Shown here piece by piece: positions 17,349 to 25,686 of a stretch of 64,000 nt of DNA. The translations under genes were made by a program, and so were the position numbers. The stretch spans positions 233,159 through 297,158 of the forward strand of contig MOYA01000004.1 in NCBI GenBank assembly GCA_001899315.1, given 5' to 3'. The DNA is from Candidatus Obscuribacter phosphatis (GTDB lineage Bacteria > Cyanobacteriota > Vampirovibrionia > Obscuribacterales > Obscuribacteraceae). The number at the start of each line of letters is the position of its first letter. Positions within the stretch are counted from its first letter, which is position 1. Under the pieces are notes generated by a model that was not told the origin of the DNA, did not search any database, and saw only the letters and a program-made list of their open reading frames with translations.

Positions 17349-18272
17349 TCAGATGGCCTTGGGGCGACGCGAGTCGATCTCGGCAAGCATGGTTTCGATG
17401 CTCTGGCGCACGCATTCGATGGCGGCGCGCGGGTCGGACGGCAGGTCCTTGTAGGCGATGGGCTTGCCAATCGAGACATAGGCGCCGTAGAGCACCATCG
17501 ATTTCTTGACGTAGGAAGGCTTGCCGTTTTCCTTGATCACCGGCTGACCATCCGCTCCGAGCTCCTTCTCGCTGTAGCGGAAGGTGCGCACGAACTTCAG
17601 ACCGAGCGGATAGAACAGGCGCTGCAGCCAGGTGGCTTCGCGCTTGTCGGTCTTGTAGCGGATGGCCACCGGCAGGGCGTAGAGCGGGTCATCGCCGATG
17701 GAAGAGGCCGCTTGCGTGAGCATGCGGGAGGCGCCGGTGCGGAAGGTCTTGCTGCTGGTGTCGCCGCTGTAGACGAGCATGCCTTGCGGGAAGAGCAGCA
17801 TGCGGCTGCCCTTGGAGTGGGCGAGGATGCGGGCGCCGGTGTCGACCACCGCCTGACCGCCGCCATCCTGCGACTTGCCGCCTTCCACCTGCACACCGAC
17901 CGTGCCAATCCAGGCTGCCAGGGTGGCGATGACCGGATTCTTGATCTCGGCGGCTTTGGAGAGCTGCCGGTAGGAGAAGGGAATGGCCTTGCCGACCACG
18001 CCGAAGTCCCAGGTGATCATGTGGTTGGGCAGCACCAGACCGCGCCCTTTGAATTGGGCGTTTTCTTTGCCCTTCACATCGACGGGGCCGACGAGCAGGC
18101 GCGTGCCGACATTGGCCACCGCCTTGAAGGTCCAGCGCGCCAACTTGGTGGAGGGCGGCGTCATGTAGCCGCTCACTTGCAGCTTGCGCCCTTCCAGATA
18201 CCAGTAAACGGTGCGCACCAAGGCAAAGACGGCCAGCGCCGCCGCACCGCAGAGAAGAATAGTTTCTGTCAT
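17349..18272 (-). CDS. PlsC-type glycerolipid acyltransferase
   Basis: 307 aa from ATG 18272 (GGAG 6 nt upstream); the frame stays open into the upstream gene but that part is not coding here. An N-terminal transmembrane segment (about 5-25) is followed by the acyltransferase domain. Motif I is NHMITWD (catalytic His-x4-Asp) and the later FPQGM..YSGD corresponds to the glycerol-3-phosphate binding block (usually FPEGTRS). It probably transfers an acyl chain to lysophosphatidic acid or a related lipid at the inner membrane; the altered FPQGM motif leaves the acceptor open. Follows the DGK-like gene by 38 nt. Confidence 0.85.
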   Translation of the reverse strand: MTETILLCGAAALAVFALVRTVYWYLEGRKLQVSGYMTPPSTKLARWTFKAVANVGTRLLVGPVDVKGKENAQFKGRGLVLPNHMITWDFGVVGKAIPFSYRQLSKAAEIKNPVIATLAAWIGTVGVQVEGGKSQDGGGQAVVDTGARILAHSKGSRMLLFPQGMLVYSGDTSSKTFRTGASRMLTQAASSIGDDPLYALPVAIRYKTDKREATWLQRLFYPLGLKFVRTFRYSEKELGADGQPVIKENGKPSYVKKSMVLYGAYVSIGKPIAYKDLPSDPRAAIECVRQSIETMLAEIDSRRPKAI

Positions 18273-18310
18273 TAACAGCTCCAGGGGTTGGGTTTGAGAA
18301 TTGGTTGACG

Positions 18311-19288
18311 TCAGGAGACGATGATGCGAGCTGCACCGGGAATGGTGCGCAGCTCGAAGACAGAGGTTTCGGCGCCGGCATCCCCGTCGATATTGGGAAG
18401 GACCGGGCGGCTCGTCTCGATGCGAGCCCAGCCGCAGCGGATGCGCACGTAGTCTCTCGACAGGTCGACGCGTCCGCGCATGAAGCGATAGGAAAGTCTC
18501 GACAGCCTGCCGAAGCTGTTTGCTTTCAGTAAGACCAGGTCCATGAAGCCGTCTGAGGCATTGCAGCCTCGTGACAGTCCCATCATCTGGGGTGGCAGGG
18601 TGTTGAGGGCAAAGAGCGCCGCCGCCGTGCAGTCCATCTCTATGGGCGTGCCATCGGATGGCGACTGCTTGGCGGTGATGCGATACTTGACCGGCTGCGG
18701 GTTGAAGCTGGCCTTGAGCATGCCCCAGGCATAGGCGAGGGAGCCGAACCAGCGCTTCCACTTGGGGTCGGCCAGGGCGATGGCGTCGGAGAGCCTGCCG
18801 AAGCCGCCAGCCACGATGTAGCGCTGTGTGGTGAAACCAGGTGTCTCACTTTCGCTTGTCGCAGTCGACTTGATTTCGATCATGTCGATGGGCTGCGGCT
18901 CGCTGCGGCAAATCATGTCGGCGAACAGCTGCGGGTCTGGTACGGCATAGAATGCCCGAGCAAAGAGATTGCCGGTGCCCGACGGAAAGACCGCCATGGG
19001 CAAAAGCTCTCCTTGCTCTTTCTGCTCTGCCTGGGCCAGCGAGAGACCTTCCGCCACCTGGCAGACAGTGCCGTCGCCACCGCAGGCGATGACCAGATCG
19101 ATGTCACCCCGACTAGCAGCCGCCAGCGCCAGGTCTCGGGCTGAGCCTGGCGCGGCGGTGGTGGTCAACTGTTCACAACTGAGGTTGCGCTCGGTCAGTG
19201 CTTGCACAAGGGCTGCTATCTTGCCGCTGCGCGCCGAACCTCCGGTGGGGTTGAAGATGAGAGCGATGTTTTGGTGTCTGAACTGCAT
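18311..19288 (-). CDS. Diacylglycerol/sphingosine-kinase-like lipid kinase
   Basis: 325 aa, typical for the DagK/YegS family. N-terminal 'NIALIFNPTGGSARS' and nucleotide motif ACGGDGTV (about residues 80-87), then FPSGTGNLFARAF. The C-terminal beta-sandwich includes 'GLSRGCNASDGFMDLVLLK'. These enzymes phosphorylate diacylglycerol or related lipids with ATP, making phosphatidate that a PlsC/Pls system can feed on or recycle. The ATG lies one base beyond the stop of the PLD-like gene, indicating coupled translation. Exact lipid substrate cannot be read from the sequence. Confidence 0.9.
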   Translation of the reverse strand: MQFRHQNIALIFNPTGGSARSGKIAALVQALTERNLSCEQLTTTAAPGSARDLALAAASRGDIDLVIACGGDGTVCQVAEGLSLAQAEQKEQGELLPMAVFPSGTGNLFARAFYAVPDPQLFADMICRSEPQPIDMIEIKSTATSESETPGFTTQRYIVAGGFGRLSDAIALADPKWKRWFGSLAYAWGMLKASFNPQPVKYRITAKQSPSDGTPIEMDCTAAALFALNTLPPQMMGLSRGCNASDGFMDLVLLKANSFGRLSRLSYRFMRGRVDLSRDYVRIRCGWARIETSRPVLPNIDGDAGAETSVFELRTIPGAARIIVS

Positions 19289-19289
19289 G

Positions 19290-19907
19290 TCAATCAGATT
19301 TGTCCCAGGGGGTCTGGTCTTGCTTCTTCATGAACTCGTACATGCTCGCCCAGTACTTCATGAAGAAGTCGGCGCGCTTTTTCGAGTGGATGAAGTTCAG
19401 GTTGTTGGTTTGGAAGTCGGCGGAGTTGGAGTAGTTCCAGCTGCCGTCTTCCACCCACTCGCCGTCGCGAATGGTGACCTTGAGGTGCATGATTTGACCG
19501 CGCTTTTCGGAAGTGCCGATCACCACTTCGATGCCGGCGTCACGCAGTCTTTGCACCTGGGCTTGTTGGTAAGAGACGCCCGACTTGTTGCGACCGCCTC
19601 CCACCGATTGCGATCTGTCGACCAGGACGACGATGTCTTTGCCGCGTCCCTTCAGCTCGATGAGCTTGTCGACAATCTCTTCTTCCGTCAGCGAATAGAC
19701 AGCGATGCGCAGCGACGACCTGGTTCCATCGAGGAACTTCAGGTAGCGCGCCAGCCCGCTTTCGTATGGTGTGACCACGGTTTCGATGTAGTCCTGGGGG
19801 TCTACTCCCGCGCGAGGCAGGGAGTAGCCGTACCAGGTACCAGCGCCGAAAGTCGAGGCAAGCAAGAGTAGCGCCAAGAGAACTTGGCGCATGCGGGTCT
19901 TGAACAT
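19290..19907 (-). CDS. Single-HKD phospholipase D-like protein
   Basis: 205 aa. An N-terminal signal anchor (about residues 8-28) puts it in the periplasm. One HKD motif, HLKVTIRD, is followed by GSWNYSNSA and QTNNLNFI, the pattern of the Nuc/PLD family that works as a dimer with one motif per subunit. 'RIAVYSLTEEEIVDKLIEL' and 'VVLVDRSQS' are the usual preceding core strands. It could be a phosphodiesterase for phospholipid or DNA. In this lipid-gene context phospholipid is the better guess, but single-HKD proteins are often nucleases. Between the MgtC-like and DGK-like genes. Confidence 0.85.
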   Translation of the reverse strand: MFKTRMRQVLLALLLLASTFGAGTWYGYSLPRAGVDPQDYIETVVTPYESGLARYLKFLDGTRSSLRIAVYSLTEEEIVDKLIELKGRGKDIVVLVDRSQSVGGGRNKSGVSYQQAQVQRLRDAGIEVVIGTSEKRGQIMHLKVTIRDGEWVEDGSWNYSNSADFQTNNLNFIHSKKRADFFMKYWASMYEFMKKQDQTPWDKSD

Positions 19908-19939
19908 GACTTCTCCGTCTGGTTAGAGAATTCAGGCGA

Positions 19940-20680
19940 TCAGGCGCTCGACTCGTCGATGACTTCGATCGAGGTGACCGCCTCGTTGTTGACGTTGGAC
20001 GCGACAATCTGGTCGAGCTGGCGCAGGGTCATCTTGACGTTCATGCGAAACTCGAGACTGTCGTTGGTGCTGCGCGAATAGCGAGTGATGGCCGAGCCCT
20101 TGGGGAAGAGCTGACGAGCATCTTCGAACTTGTCGCGCGGGCAGACGATGCGCAGCACGTGCTCACCGGTGTCGTCCGGGGGGAAGATCCAGTAAGACAG
20201 CTGCATGTAGACAACGACGATGACCGAAGCCAGGGTCGCCCAGAGCAGATAGCCGAAGCCGCAGCAGATGCCGATGCCGGTGGCATAGAGAATCATCGCC
20301 GAGGTGGTGAGACCTTGCGTCTTCCAACCGTTCTTCCAGATCACACCGGCGCCGAGGAAGGCGATACCGGCCAGAAGCTGGGCGGGGAGGCGAGCGGGAT
20401 CACCGATGTGGTTGGTGTCGAAGACGACCAGGCCGATCATGGTGATCAAACAGGCGCTGACGCAGACCAGCATGTTGGTGCGCACGCCGGCCACCTTGTG
20501 ACGCTTGCGGCGTTCGAGACCCAGCAGGGTGCCGAGAGCCATCGCCATCAGGAAGGGCGGGAGATAGGTCTTGGAGTCGATCAGCTGAGGAGACGTAACC
20601 AGGTGCGAGAACCAGTTGTTCATCCAGGCTGGCACCCAGTTGGAAAGATTCATGGTGTATTGGTAGATACTGTCGAGCAT
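19940..20680 (-). CDS. MgtC/SapB-family membrane protein
   Basis: 246 aa; AGGAGA about 6 nt before the ATG. After an N-terminal helix, the conserved MgtC core is seen: 'MALGTLLGLERRKRHKVAGVRTNMLVC' region, 'AQLLAGIAFLGAGVIWKNG', 'QGLTTSAMILYATGIGICCGFG', four to five transmembrane helices, then a soluble C-terminal domain (about 165-246). MgtC-type proteins are linked to growth at low magnesium and in phagosomes, acting on membrane energetics or phosphate uptake. First gene of the minus-strand lipid group and preceded by an 860-bp region without genes. Confidence 0.9.
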   Translation of the reverse strand: MLDSIYQYTMNLSNWVPAWMNNWFSHLVTSPQLIDSKTYLPPFLMAMALGTLLGLERRKRHKVAGVRTNMLVCVSACLITMIGLVVFDTNHIGDPARLPAQLLAGIAFLGAGVIWKNGWKTQGLTTSAMILYATGIGICCGFGYLLWATLASVIVVVYMQLSYWIFPPDDTGEHVLRIVCPRDKFEDARQLFPKGSAITRYSRSTNDSLEFRMNVKMTLRQLDQIVASNVNNEAVTSIEVIDESSA

Positions 20681-21540
20681 GGGGCTCTCCTATGCATAGG
20701 GGTGGCTTTGCCCACCGACGAAAGGGCTACTCTCGTTCAAGAGATAGCCGTCGGCGGCTCCACCGCGATTGTTTGACTTGATACAGAGTGACGCTTCTTT
20801 CTCCCGCTTGAGCTGCGCCAGTTAGGCCGCCAGGTTCAGACCACTTCCACCTAGAGAGTCGAAGTTGGTGAGACACAAGCGCAAAGGCGGTAAACAGAAT
20901 GGTTTTTAGACCACACGGTGCAGCCAGGCGACTGTACAGTCGTTCAGCATGCGTCTAGTGTGTCTGTTTACTGGGTCTTTGGAGTACCGGCCTTAAAGAG
21001 AGCGAAAGAGTTAGCACTCATGATAGTGGCTCTTGTTGACAACCAATTGCCATAGCTTGATCGTATCTAGGGTGAATATATAGAAAAAGCTAACCTGGTG
21101 CAGATCTGCGCTAAGGGAAAGCCTGCTTGCAGTAAGGGTTTGCCAGGCTGTAAAGATGAGAGCCGCTTAGGCTCGCAAGGCTCGCGCTAATTTTGCGATT
21201 GTTCTTGTCCGCCGCTGAAACCTAAGCTTGGCTTAAGGAAGTGCCTTGGTATCAGGCAGCGAATCGTGGTGGCGTATCTGGTGCAGGTTTTTCGCTTAGG
21301 GGCGACTGTCTGAGTTGGCTCTTTTTATCGAGCAGTTTGCTTGCCCTCGGTGTCGTATATGGTGCAAAGCAAGACAAAGAGAAAGGCCCTTCTCAACGAG
21401 AAGGGCCCTTCAATGTGGGTTGAATTGACGATTACCTTACCTAATCCATCCTAATTTTTTTGCCTAGCCTAGGTCGAAAATCGACCTAGTTTTGGCTTAT
21501 TTTCAAGCTTTACCCCTTTTAGTTTGGGGTAAACGGTTGC
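20681..21540. other. 860-bp region without a convincing gene
   Basis: Contains the leader of the MgtC-like gene, a TTAGGCTCGCAAGGCTCGCGC segment part of which recurs near 10119, the HU terminator at 21383-21410, and two hairpins right after the HU stop: CTAGGTCGA/TCGACCTAG (21470-21490) and TTTACCCC/GGGGTAAA (about 21508-21533). I looked for a magnesium riboswitch before the MgtC-like gene but could not recognise one by eye. A 60-codon frame at 21241-21423 has no ribosome site or plausible composition. Confidence 0.5.
21370..21410 (-). terminator. HU terminator
   Basis: 12-bp stem (21383-21394 with 21398-21410, one bulge) with a 3-nt loop; on the minus strand it is followed by TTTCTCTTTGTCTTG. 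Confidence 0.75.
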
Positions 21541-21954
21541 TTAGCGTTTTTTGCCGCCTTTTTTGACAGCTTTTTTGGCCGGCTTAGCAGCGGCTTTTTT
21601 GGCGGGCTTAGCAGCGGCTTTTTTAGCCGGCTTAGCAGCAGCTTTGGGCTTAGCGAGATCGAGTGTCGGTTGCTTAGCGCGACCGTTTACGATATCTTTC
21701 AGCTCTTTACCAGCGCGGAAAGCCGGAACGCGAGCAGCCGCAATTTTGAGCGGAGCGAGGGTTCTGGGGTTACGGCCGGTGCGGGCTTTGCGCATGCGAC
21801 GCTCAAAAGTTCCGAAGCCAACGAGAGTGACTTTGTCGCCTTTGGCGAGAGCGCCAGTTACAGTGTGAATGAAAGCAGACAGGGTTCTTGTTACTTCAGA
21901 CTTAGGTTGTCCTGTTGCTTTTGCAACGTTCTCAACGAGCTCAGCTCGGTTCAT
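21541..21954 (-). CDS. HU-family DNA-binding protein with lysine-rich tail
   Basis: 137 aa from ATG 21954, with AAGGAGG 7 nt upstream. Residues 1-90 are a complete HU/IHF fold: 'MNRAELVENVAKATG' start, 'GDKVTLVGFGTFERRMRKARTGRNPRT' including the DNA-minor-groove arm, and 'PAFRAGKELKDIVNG'. The remaining about 45 residues are three AAAKPAKKA-type units and a final KKGGKKR, like histone H1 or mycobacterial and Deinococcus HU tails. It probably binds and compacts DNA non-specifically. The long leader (21955-22100) may carry growth-dependent control. Confidence 0.95.
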   Translation of the reverse strand: MNRAELVENVAKATGQPKSEVTRTLSAFIHTVTGALAKGDKVTLVGFGTFERRMRKARTGRNPRTLAPLKIAAARVPAFRAGKELKDIVNGRAKQPTLDLAKPKAAAKPAKKAAAKPAKKAAAKPAKKAVKKGGKKR

Positions 21955-22202
21955 TCTGATTTCCTCCTTGTTGGAAATGCTCATTCCAACCCACAGCCAG
22001 GGATGATAACACCATGATTCTCTTTAGACAAGTGATTCTGACTGGAATTTTGAAAGTTTTTTTTGGAGGGTGTATCTGAAAGATAGATATATACACGCTT
22101 ACAGAGATACCCTGAAAGCCCGGATTGCTGAACCATTGATGAATTCCAGTTCGGAGCCTGCTGCAAAAGTCCTCATTTAATGAAGCTCTGGTTCCATCAA
22201 TT

Positions 22203-22233
22203 TTGTGAAAGCACCGGTTACAAGTTCTATAAT
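22203..22233 (+). promoter_or_regulatory. Sigma70-like promoter for the beta-propeller gene
   Basis: A perfect TATAAT at 22228-22233 with TTGTGA at 22203-22208 (19-bp spacer, so a weak -35). About 80 nt upstream of the ATG at 22315. The region 21955-22314 also contains the divergent HU promoter, for which no clear hexamers stand out. Confidence 0.5.
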
Positions 22234-22314
22234 TGACTCTTGTTGTAAGCCGGTTGGGAAGCCCTCCCCAACAATCGACCGGCGGATCATTTTCGAGCTC
22301 AAAAGCGAGGTCTC

Positions 22315-23811
22315 ATGACATCCCTTCCAAAACCGGCAAGGCAAGCCAATTTAGCTTGTAAGGCTTTTTCTATAGCGATTTGTTTGGCTGTCTCAAGTCA
22401 AAATTTAATGCCGGCAATGGCCCAGGCAAAGCCGCAGGCTAAGCCGGTTACAAAAAAAGCAGTCGACCGGTCTAGCGCTCCAGTCAAAAAAGATAATTCA
22501 GTGACAGGCGGTGGTCAGCTCACTAAAACCGGCAACCAGCCAGGGCAATCTACCTCTGAGACCGATAAAGCGCAGCAAGCGCAACATGCTGCTGCCCTGC
22601 CTGCGGCCGAAGCAGCCAAGGCTACACAGGGCTTGACCAGCCAATATAGAGGGGGCTGGCAAATGTTCCTACACAATCCAAGTCGCACCGGTAATTCATA
22701 TATAGATATCCCACCAGCCAATCAAGGCAGCATCAAATGGAAGTTTCCGGCTGAGGGACCAATCGATTCTTCACCGGCTATATATAAAGGTGTTATCTAT
22801 TTTGGCTCTGATGATGGGCATGTTTATGCGGTTGATGAACAAAACGGCCGACTTTTGTGGAAGAGCAAGCTTGGCGATAAGGTCAAGTCTTCACCCGCAA
22901 TCTCTGATGGAGTGCTGGTTGTCGGCTGCGAAGATAAGAAGATCTATGGACTGAGTTATCGAGATGGAAAAATTCTCTGGAGTTTCGAAACTAGAGATAG
23001 GGTTTCGTCCTCGCCGGCTGTGCATGAGTCGGTAGCCTATGTGGGCAGTTGGGACGGACATCTCTATGCCCTAGATGCTAAAACAGGACAATTGCGTTGG
23101 CAGTTTCCCCAGAGTGAGGCGGCAAGCAATCCAGAGACAAGTGCCGATACCAATTTGTCGAATGGTGCCGCTCCTACTGGCACTAGCACCGCTGCCCCCA
23201 AGGCGGCAGATACAGCCGGTATTCCTCAGTCGAGTTTGGGTCGGATTACTTCATCGCCATGTTTAGCGCCGGGTGTGGTCATCTGCAGTGCGCATAACGG
23301 CTATGTTTATGCCCTTTCTACCCATGATGGCAAATTGGTTTGGCAGTTTCGCACCGGTGCCAAGCTCATGGCATCTCCGATGGTTCTTGACCATACTGTT
23401 TATTTCGGCAGTTGGGATCATGCCTTTTATGCTGTTGATTTGGCCAGCGGTAAGCAAAAATGGAAAACAGGCGCAGCTGAGTCATTCAGCGTGACTGCCA
23501 CCGGTGTGGGTGGAAAGATTTTCGCCGCCAATGACGACCTCAAGCTTTATTGTTTGGATGCTCATTCGGGCAAAGTACTTTGGAAGACTCAGATCAACTC
23601 GCCGGTGCCTTTGCTTTCTTCGGCCCCCGCCATTGCCGGTAACATGCTTTATTGCGGCAGCCCTGATGCCAATGTTTATGCCATTGATACTCGCAACGGT
23701 GCCATAAAGTGGAAGCTCAAGACCCAGCGTCCTATCGTTTGTTCGCCAGCGCTTACCACCGGCGGGGTTTGTATAGGCAGCCAGGACGGAAATCTTTATT
23801 TGATCAATTAA
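22315..23811 (+). CDS. Secreted PQQ-type (BamB-like) beta-propeller protein
   Basis: 498 aa; GAGG about 6 nt before ATG. Signal region at about residues 12-36 (ends near AMAQA), then a Pro/Lys/Gln-rich linker to about 105. From about 118 to the end run seven or eight propeller blades of about 40 residues with the PQQ-repeat signature ('SSPAIYKGVIYFGSDDGHVYAVDEQNGRLLW' and similar), interrupted once by a Ser/Thr/Ala-rich insert (about 265-305). No quinoprotein dehydrogenase catalytic residues were recognised, so a structural or binding role in the periplasm, as for BamB, is more likely than enzyme activity. Confidence 0.88.
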   Translation: MTSLPKPARQANLACKAFSIAICLAVSSQNLMPAMAQAKPQAKPVTKKAVDRSSAPVKKDNSVTGGGQLTKTGNQPGQSTSETDKAQQAQHAAALPAAEAAKATQGLTSQYRGGWQMFLHNPSRTGNSYIDIPPANQGSIKWKFPAEGPIDSSPAIYKGVIYFGSDDGHVYAVDEQNGRLLWKSKLGDKVKSSPAISDGVLVVGCEDKKIYGLSYRDGKILWSFETRDRVSSSPAVHESVAYVGSWDGHLYALDAKTGQLRWQFPQSEAASNPETSADTNLSNGAAPTGTSTAAPKAADTAGIPQSSLGRITSSPCLAPGVVICSAHNGYVYALSTHDGKLVWQFRTGAKLMASPMVLDHTVYFGSWDHAFYAVDLASGKQKWKTGAAESFSVTATGVGGKIFAANDDLKLYCLDAHSGKVLWKTQINSPVPLLSSAPAIAGNMLYCGSPDANVYAIDTRNGAIKWKLKTQRPIVCSPALTTGGVCIGSQDGNLYLIN

Positions 23812-23948
23812 AGCTGCCTTTATCCTCTTATATATAGTCTGATTGCGGCGGTCACAGTCTGGTCACAGCAAGGTCACTAGTCGGTTAGACCTCGGCTTTA
23901 GTATGTCTTCATTGAGACCCCTATTTTCTAAACCAAGAGGACAGATAT

Positions 23949-24212
23949 ATGCCGCAAGATGTTGCTAGAAATGATGATTCTCGCGTACTGCACAATGCTG
24001 ACAGAGAGGGCGGTGTTTCTGCCAAACTTTTGGATGAGTTTCAGTCGATGCAAAGAATGAAAGATGGGGTTAACAGTCAATCAGGCGAGAACAAGCAAGC
24101 CTTGAGTGGGGCTGAGGCTGCCGAGAAAATTCAAGAGCTTGGTGAGCGTGCTTGTAAGGCTCTGGGTTTTGGTACCTGCGAACTCTTCGAATCTGGTAAG
24201 AACAAGAAGTAG
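23949..24212 (+). CDS. Small soluble protein of unknown function
   Basis: 87 aa with AGAGGA about 8 nt before the ATG. Hydrophilic and acidic; residues 23-40 ('SAKLLDEFQSMQRMKDG') and 50-75 ('ALSGAEAAEKIQELGERACKALGFG') look like two amphipathic helices. Two Cys near the C-terminus (ACKALGFGTC) could form a disulphide or bind metal. No signal peptide and no known family. A probable terminator follows at 24236. Its start is about 135 nt downstream of the propeller gene, so it is probably an independent small transcript. Confidence 0.65.
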   Translation: MPQDVARNDDSRVLHNADREGGVSAKLLDEFQSMQRMKDGVNSQSGENKQALSGAEAAEKIQELGERACKALGFGTCELFESGKNKK

Positions 24213-24235
24213 CTTTGACAAAAATGACTTGTGTT

Positions 24236-24280
24236 GAAGAGAGGCGGACCTTGGTGCGTCTCTTTTCTTTTGTCTTTTGC
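24236..24280 (+). terminator. Possible terminator of the 23949-24212 gene
   Basis: AAGAGA/TCTCTT stem with a GC-rich inner part and a T-rich tail (TCTTTTCTTTTGTCTTTT). The stem has an irregular inner section. Confidence 0.55.
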
Positions 24281-24283
24281 ATT

Positions 24284-24346
24284 TGATACGATAGCATATA
24301 ATAAAAAAATTCAAAAAAATGGAGAACCGGGAAACCCCGATTCTCC
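24284..24346 (-). terminator. Terminator of the 24374-25195 gene with long T tract
   Basis: 11-bp stem (24321-24331 with 24336-24346; one U-G pair on the minus strand), then ATTTTTTTGAATTTTTTT, then an AT-rich TATTATATGCTATCG segment. The layout is the same as at 7886, 34390 and 49577, but the distal motif is only loosely similar. Confidence 0.85.
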
Positions 24347-24373
24347 TTCTTGTTGCAGCCTAGGGCGAGGTCG

Positions 24374-25195
24374 TCAGCCGAAGAAGACCTCGACGATGCG
24401 ACGCAGGGTGCCGTCGACATTGCTGAGCGGCTGGTCGTCGCTGCGCTGCAGGCGGGCCGCGGCGAGCATGGGGAAGAAGCGCTTGATGTCGGGCAGGGTG
24501 ATGCCGCCGGTCTTGTTGATGGCAGCGCTGGCCGAGCAGACCAGGAACATCTCGCGCTTGACCGAGTCGGGCACGCCCTGGCCGAGCACCGAGTCGAATC
24601 CGGCATTGCGGCAGAATTCGGCGGCCTTGGTGCCGGGGCGGGTGGCTTCGACCATGTCGGTGAGGCGCATGAGCACGCGGAAGTCGCCGCCACGGGTCAT
24701 GATGTAGAAGCCGCGGTGCAACTCGGTGAGGCTGCGCTCGGCGAAGTCGTCGCCTTCGCAGATGTAGTCGAGCAGGTCGACGATGGCGTCGGGGGCGAGG
24801 CTGATGTCGATGGAGATGCCGATGGCATCGTTCACTGCCTCTGTCGTAGCCGGTGCTCCGCTCTCGGCCACTTCGAAGAAGATGACCGGGCGGCCCGACT
24901 GGATTGCCGAGAGCTGGTCATCGATGCTGTCGTAGTTGCAGATGAGGCTGACGCTCTCGCCGGCGAACTTGCGCTTGAGGGTGCGATTGGGCGAGCTGAT
25001 CGGCTGGGCGGGGTCGTAGGCCTGCATGACCATGCGGTCGTTGACGAAGGTGGCGTAGGGGGTGCAGGGAACCATGGGCACCACGCCGATGCGGGCGGTC
25101 TTGATGCGCAGCGGCTTCTTGATGAGGAGGCTCAAAAGGAAAGCTTCCTTGATTGCCTTGCTCGTAGCGATGAAATCCTGGGTGGTCTGGTACAT
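24374..25195 (-). CDS. Soluble protein of unknown function
   Basis: 273 aa, GC-rich. No signal peptide or membrane helix. Mixed alpha/beta composition; notable stretches are 'VPCTPYATFVNDRMVMQAYD', 'GRPVIFFEVAESGAP', an acidic 'DAIVDLLDYICEGDDFAE' and a helical C-terminus with 'SASAAINKTGGITLPDIKRFF'. Four Cys are scattered and do not form an obvious metal motif. I recognise no family and propose no function. GGAG lies about 9 nt before the ATG. It stands alone between a 491-bp leader region and its own strong terminator, so it is probably monocistronic. Confidence 0.75.
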   Translation of the reverse strand: MYQTTQDFIATSKAIKEAFLLSLLIKKPLRIKTARIGVVPMVPCTPYATFVNDRMVMQAYDPAQPISSPNRTLKRKFAGESVSLICNYDSIDDQLSAIQSGRPVIFFEVAESGAPATTEAVNDAIGISIDISLAPDAIVDLLDYICEGDDFAERSLTELHRGFYIMTRGGDFRVLMRLTDMVEATRPGTKAAEFCRNAGFDSVLGQGVPDSVKREMFLVCSASAAINKTGGITLPDIKRFFPMLAAARLQRSDDQPLSNVDGTLRRIVEVFFG

Positions 25196-25686
25196 TCAGT
25201 TGTTCTCCAGATTGAGTTGACTTTGAAGTGAACAGGCAGTCGTCGATGCCGGTTCGAGGAGCGCTAGAGCTCTGACGTCTTCTTGCTTTCCGCACCATAG
25301 CCAAGCGACTAGCGGTCGCTTTTAAGGTTCTTCGATGGCACAAAAGGTGAGGGGGTGGGTTTGAGGATTCCTGAGAAAGACAAGAGACGAATATCTAGAC
25401 CATATTTAATGAGAGAACGCTAAAACAATACATAAAGGTGGTGTGTGAAGTCTCTGCCCTCTGATTTAAGGCAAGCTCGGCTAAGCTAGCTTGCGCGACG
25501 CTGGCGGGCTGGCACCACTGGTAATATCAGATGCAAATGCAAATAAGAAAGCTCGGCTTGAACCTGCATTCAGCCGAATTTAGAATTTTTCAATTAAAGC
25601 GATGATAGAAGCGGAGTTGTAAAAACGCCGTAAACGGATTCTTGTACGATGGGGGGAAGCACCACTGAGGCCGTGAAAGATCTAAA
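25196..25686. other. 491-bp intergenic region
   Basis: No gene seen. Contains the leader of the 24374-25195 gene and a GCAAGCT/AGCTTGC inverted repeat (around 25472-25496). On the right it contains the 3' flank of the M23 peptidase gene. Confidence 0.5.

Noticed and set aside
21241-21423. 60-codon frame before the HU terminator
   Set aside because: GTG start without ribosome site, overlaps the HU terminator hairpin.
20681-21540. Magnesium riboswitch before the MgtC-like gene
   Set aside because: No conserved M-box or ykkC/ydaO-like core could be recognised by eye; needs a covariance-model search.
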